The position numbers were made by a program, and so were the translations under genes. A stretch of DNA of 64,000 nt from JBEDUK01 sp963781595 (GTDB lineage Bacteria > Actinomycetota > UBA4738): the NCBI GenBank assembly GCA_963781595.1, contig CAWAGG010000001.1, forward strand, positions 434,001-498,000. The letters run 5' to 3'. Each line of letters opens with the position of its first letter. Position 1 is the stretch's first letter. Positions 61,617 to 64,000 of the stretch are shown here, one piece after another. Under the pieces are notes generated by a model. That model saw only the letters and a program-made list of their open reading frames with translations. It searched no databases and was not told the origin of the DNA.

Positions 61617-63065
61617 TCAGCCGTCGCGCTCCGGGGATTCGTACCGGAACGCGCCGATCCTCCCCGCGGAGTCCTTGTTCAGCCGGCGCGACAGGTGCAA
61701 CCCCTCGAGCGCGAGCTCCAGGGCGCTGGCCGCGACCCCCGGGGACTCCTCCTCGATCCCCAGGCGACCGAGCAGTTTCCCGAGCCCCGGCACGTCTCCG
61801 AACTGCGCGAGGAACGCCTGCGCGGTCATCAGGTCCGACGTCTCCGCCGCGAACCCAGCCTCGTCGAACCGTCCGAGGATCGACGCGAAGTCGAACCCCG
61901 ACAGGCGCCGGCGGAAGACCTCCAGGAGCGCCCCGCGCTGGGCCCGCAACAGGATCTCCTCCTCGCGGCCCTCCTCGATCGCGTCGAACTCGACCCGCCC
62001 GAGGGACCCGGCCAGCACGGCGGGAAGGTCCACGATCCGCGGCACCGCCTCGGCCTCGCCGGTCCGCGCGGCACGCCGCACGGCGGCCGCGACCAGCGTC
62101 TCGAGGTTCCCGATCGAATACCGGACCGAGACGCCGCTGCGGTGGTTGACCTGCGGCGAGCGCCGGAGCTCGGCCGTGAGCGCCGCCAGGATCTCCTTCA
62201 TGAACGCGGGAACCCGCACGGGGATCTGGCGGTCGGGCACCTCGGCGGGGCGGCGCGCCTCCTGCTCCATGATCCGAACCTCGTCGCCGAGCGTCTCCGG
62301 ATAGTGGGTCCGGACCTGCGTGCCGAACCGATCCTTCAGCGGCGACACGATGCGTCCGCGATGCGTGTAGTCCTCGGGGTTCGCGGTGGCGACGAGCAAC
62401 AGGTCGAGCGGGAGCCGAACCTGGTAGCCGCGGATCTGAACGTCGCGTTCCTCCAGGATGTTGAACAGCGCCACCTGGATCCGCTCGGGGAGGTCGGGCA
62501 GCTCGTTGATCGCGACGATCCCGCGATGGGTCCGGGGGATCAGTCCGTAGTGGATCGTCAGCTCGTCGGACAGGTAGCGCCCCTCGGCGACGCGGATCGG
62601 ATCGACGTCGCCGACCAGGTCGGCCACGCTCGCGTCGGGCGTCGCCAGCTTCTCGGCGTATCGCCGGTCGCGCGGGAGCCAGGCGATCGGCGTCGCATCG
62701 CCTTCGCCGGCCACGAGCACCCGGCACGAGGCGCAGATCGGCCGGTAGGGATGGTCGTTGACCTCGCAGCCGGCGATCGCGGGCGTCGAATCGTCAAGCA
62801 GGTTGACCATCGCGCGGATCAGGCGGGTCTTCGCCTGCCCGCGTTCGCCGAGCAGGATCAGGTCGTGACCGGCGAGGATCCCGCGCTCCAGCGTCGGGAT
62901 GACGGAATCCTCGTAGCCGACGATCGTGGGGAACAGCTGTTCGCCGCGGCTCATGCCGGCGAGGAGGTTCTCCCGCAGCTCCTCCTTCAGGGGCCGGTCG
63001 CGGTGACCGGAGGCCCGCAGCTCGCCGAGCGTGGTGGGGCGTCGTGTCGTGTCGGATGCGTCCAT
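61617..63065 (-). CDS. MoxR-type AAA+ ATPase (magnesium chelatase ChlI-like)
   Basis: 482 residues. Walker A GERGQAKT is at 73-80, Walker B and the arginine-finger segment follow (INELPDLPERIQVALFNILEE, DLLLVATANPEDYTHRGRI). The C-terminal lid contains SVRYSIGNLETLVAAAVRRA. A cysteine pair in a small insert (CASCR, near residue 111) is not in classical MoxR and may bind zinc. It would act on the VWA protein encoded three genes away. TAGCCT ends 7 nt before ATG 63065. Confidence 0.92.
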   Translation of the reverse strand: MDASDTTRRPTTLGELRASGHRDRPLKEELRENLLAGMSRGEQLFPTIVGYEDSVIPTLERGILAGHDLILLGERGQAKTRLIRAMVNLLDDSTPAIAGCEVNDHPYRPICASCRVLVAGEGDATPIAWLPRDRRYAEKLATPDASVADLVGDVDPIRVAEGRYLSDELTIHYGLIPRTHRGIVAINELPDLPERIQVALFNILEERDVQIRGYQVRLPLDLLLVATANPEDYTHRGRIVSPLKDRFGTQVRTHYPETLGDEVRIMEQEARRPAEVPDRQIPVRVPAFMKEILAALTAELRRSPQVNHRSGVSVRYSIGNLETLVAAAVRRAARTGEAEAVPRIVDLPAVLAGSLGRVEFDAIEEGREEEILLRAQRGALLEVFRRRLSGFDFASILGRFDEAGFAAETSDLMTAQAFLAQFGDVPGLGKLLGRLGIEEESPGVAASALELALEGLHLSRRLNKDSAGRIGAFRYESPERDG

Positions 63066-63072
63066 GACGCCA

Positions 63073-63078
63073 AGGCTA
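63073..63078 (-). promoter_or_regulatory. Probable -10 box of a leaderless transcript
   Basis: TAGCCT on the minus strand ends 7 nt before ATG 63065 of the MoxR-type gene. Confidence 0.45.
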
Positions 63079-63315
63079 GCCGGCTTCCTTCGGAACGGGT
63101 GCCGGGGCCGCTCTCATCTCCCGCTCAGGTCACTGTCGTATCCGTATCCGGCCCCGGGTGGTTCGATCCGCGTTTGCACCGCACGCGCCCCGCGGCCAAT
63201 GATGGGCGAATCCTGAACCGCGAATCAGGGTTCCGGAACGGGCTGCGGGGAGGGTAGGCTTCGCCAGCCGTCCGATGCCCGGGGACGAGCACCGAGAGAG
63301 GGAGCATCCGAGGGA

Positions 63316-64000
63316 ATGTGGTCGCAGCCTTTGCTGTACGAGCGGCTGACGTGGCCCGAGGTCCGGCGCGCTGCCGCCGAGGACCGCGTCGCCGTGATCC
63401 CGGTCGCCACGCTCGAGGACCACGGCCCCCACCTGCCGATCGACACGGACCTGCGGATCACCTCCGAGATCTGCCGCCGCGCCGCGGAGGCGGCGGCCGA
63501 CGACGCCGTCCTGCTCCCGGCGATCCCCCACGGCTACGACCCGCACCACATGGACTTCCCCGGTCCGATCACGATCGGCTGGGACACGTTCACGAGGTAC
63601 TGCACCGACGTCGGCACGTCGCTGGCCCATCACGGGTTCCACCGGATGCTGTTCCTGAACGGGCACGGTTCGAACCAGAACCTCGTCGAGATGGCCGCCC
63701 GGCTGACGATGGTCGAACATCCCGAGGTCCTGGCGGCCGCGTCGTTCTACCTGTCGTCGCCGGAGGGGATGGCCGTGATCGCCGAGGTCCGGGACTCCGA
63801 ACGCGGCGGCCTGGCCCACGCCTGCGAGCTGGAGACGTCCCTCTACCTCGCGATCGATCCGGATGCCGTCGACATGTCGAAGGCGGTCGACGAGCAGAGC
63901 TACCCGGAGACCGAACACGCCTGGATGGACTGGTCCGACGGCTCGCTGAAGTGCATGCCGTGGTGGTCGTCGTTCAGCCGCACGGGCGTCCACGGGTCGG
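63316..64000 (+). CDS. Creatininase family protein, N-terminal part (cut by right edge)
   Basis: The first 228 codons of a creatinine amidohydrolase-type enzyme. The metal-binding motifs are present: ATLEDHGPHLPIDTDL (residues 31-46), LNGHGSNQ near 117 and the acidic CELETSLYLAI near 176. Family members hydrolyse cyclic amides such as creatinine or open small rings during cofactor synthesis (MftE, ArfB). The neighbours do not tell which. ATG 63316 is preceded by GAGGGA close by and GGGAG farther upstream. The C-terminus is outside the window. Confidence 0.88.
   Translation, partial: MWSQPLLYERLTWPEVRRAAAEDRVAVIPVATLEDHGPHLPIDTDLRITSEICRRAAEAAADDAVLLPAIPHGYDPHHMDFPGPITIGWDTFTRYCTDVGTSLAHHGFHRMLFLNGHGSNQNLVEMAARLTMVEHPEVLAAASFYLSSPEGMAVIAEVRDSERGGLAHACELETSLYLAIDPDAVDMSKAVDEQSYPETEHAWMDWSDGSLKCMPWWSSFSRTGVHGS

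Overview
The window is GC-rich DNA (roughly 70% G+C by eye) with dense coding on both strands. GTG starts are common, many gene pairs overlap as ATGA or GTGA, and several starts carry a TANNNT box 6-7 nt upstream, the mark of leaderless transcripts. The gene content (two P450s, an F420-type luciferase-fold oxidoreductase, a hyp operon with SIS-domain genes, an anthraniloyl-CoA monooxygenase-type fusion, a DUF1996 lipoprotein) suggests a free-living aerobic soil or freshwater actinobacterium (Actinomycetota). A related high-GC phylum such as Chloroflexota cannot be excluded. No rRNA, tRNA, CRISPR array, transposase or replication origin was seen.

Layout. 1-13.9 kb is mostly catabolic: a partial P450, a frameshifted small membrane protein, an acetoacetate-decarboxylase-family protein, a FAH-family hydrolase, an APC permease, an HpaI-type aldolase, a MetE-like protein, a SixA phosphatase, an unknown membrane protein, a glutamine-synthetase-family ligase, an AhpD-like protein, an M20 amidohydrolase and a complete P450, followed by a DUF433/DUF5615 toxin-antitoxin-like pair. 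14-19 kb holds an AI-2E-family membrane protein, a VapBC module and a homoprotocatechuate-type pair (HpaD ring-cleavage dioxygenase and HpaE dehydrogenase). With the FAH hydrolase and HpaI aldolase these cover most steps of 3,4-dihydroxyphenylacetate meta-cleavage.

19.3-26.9 kb is an indel-rich stretch: a frameshifted prenyltransferase/cyclase-like gene, a broken short-chain dehydrogenase, a broken membrane glycosyltransferase-like gene, a fragment matching an aldehyde dehydrogenase C-terminus, a P-loop kinase, and frameshifted coiled-coil and HdeD-like genes. The broken dehydrogenase and fragment appear to be a disrupted second copy of the intact SDR-ALDH pair at 27-29 kb. An OsmC-like N-terminus fused to an ICMT-type methyltransferase lies beside that pair.

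29.3-43.1 kb is a long rightward set: a 1,138-residue GMC oxidoreductase/hydrolase fusion, a metallophosphoesterase, a CoA ligase with about fifteen single-base indels, an enoyl-CoA hydratase, an acyl-CoA synthetase, then a [NiFe]-hydrogenase maturation operon (SIS, HypC-like, SIS, YceI, HypC, HypD, HypE). HypF lies on the opposite strand behind YgfZ. No hydrogenase structural subunits, HypA or HypB are present.

46.7-64 kb carries the anthraniloyl-CoA monooxygenase-type fusion with a luciferase-fold partner, a thioesterase-methyltransferase-DUF1996 chain, a MacB/LolD-type ABC exporter, a secreted PQQ-type propeller protein, a MoxR-type ATPase and VWA pair enclosing a phospholipase-C-like phosphoesterase, a lipoprotein and a small membrane protein, and a creatininase cut by the right edge.

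The most informative observations are the leaderless promoter pattern, the SIS-rich hyp operon whose hypE start lies out of frame behind a 9-nt tandem repeat, the CTG-initiated DUF5615 gene, the disrupted SDR-ALDH duplicate, and the clustered single-base frameshifts, which could be assembly errors or real decay.
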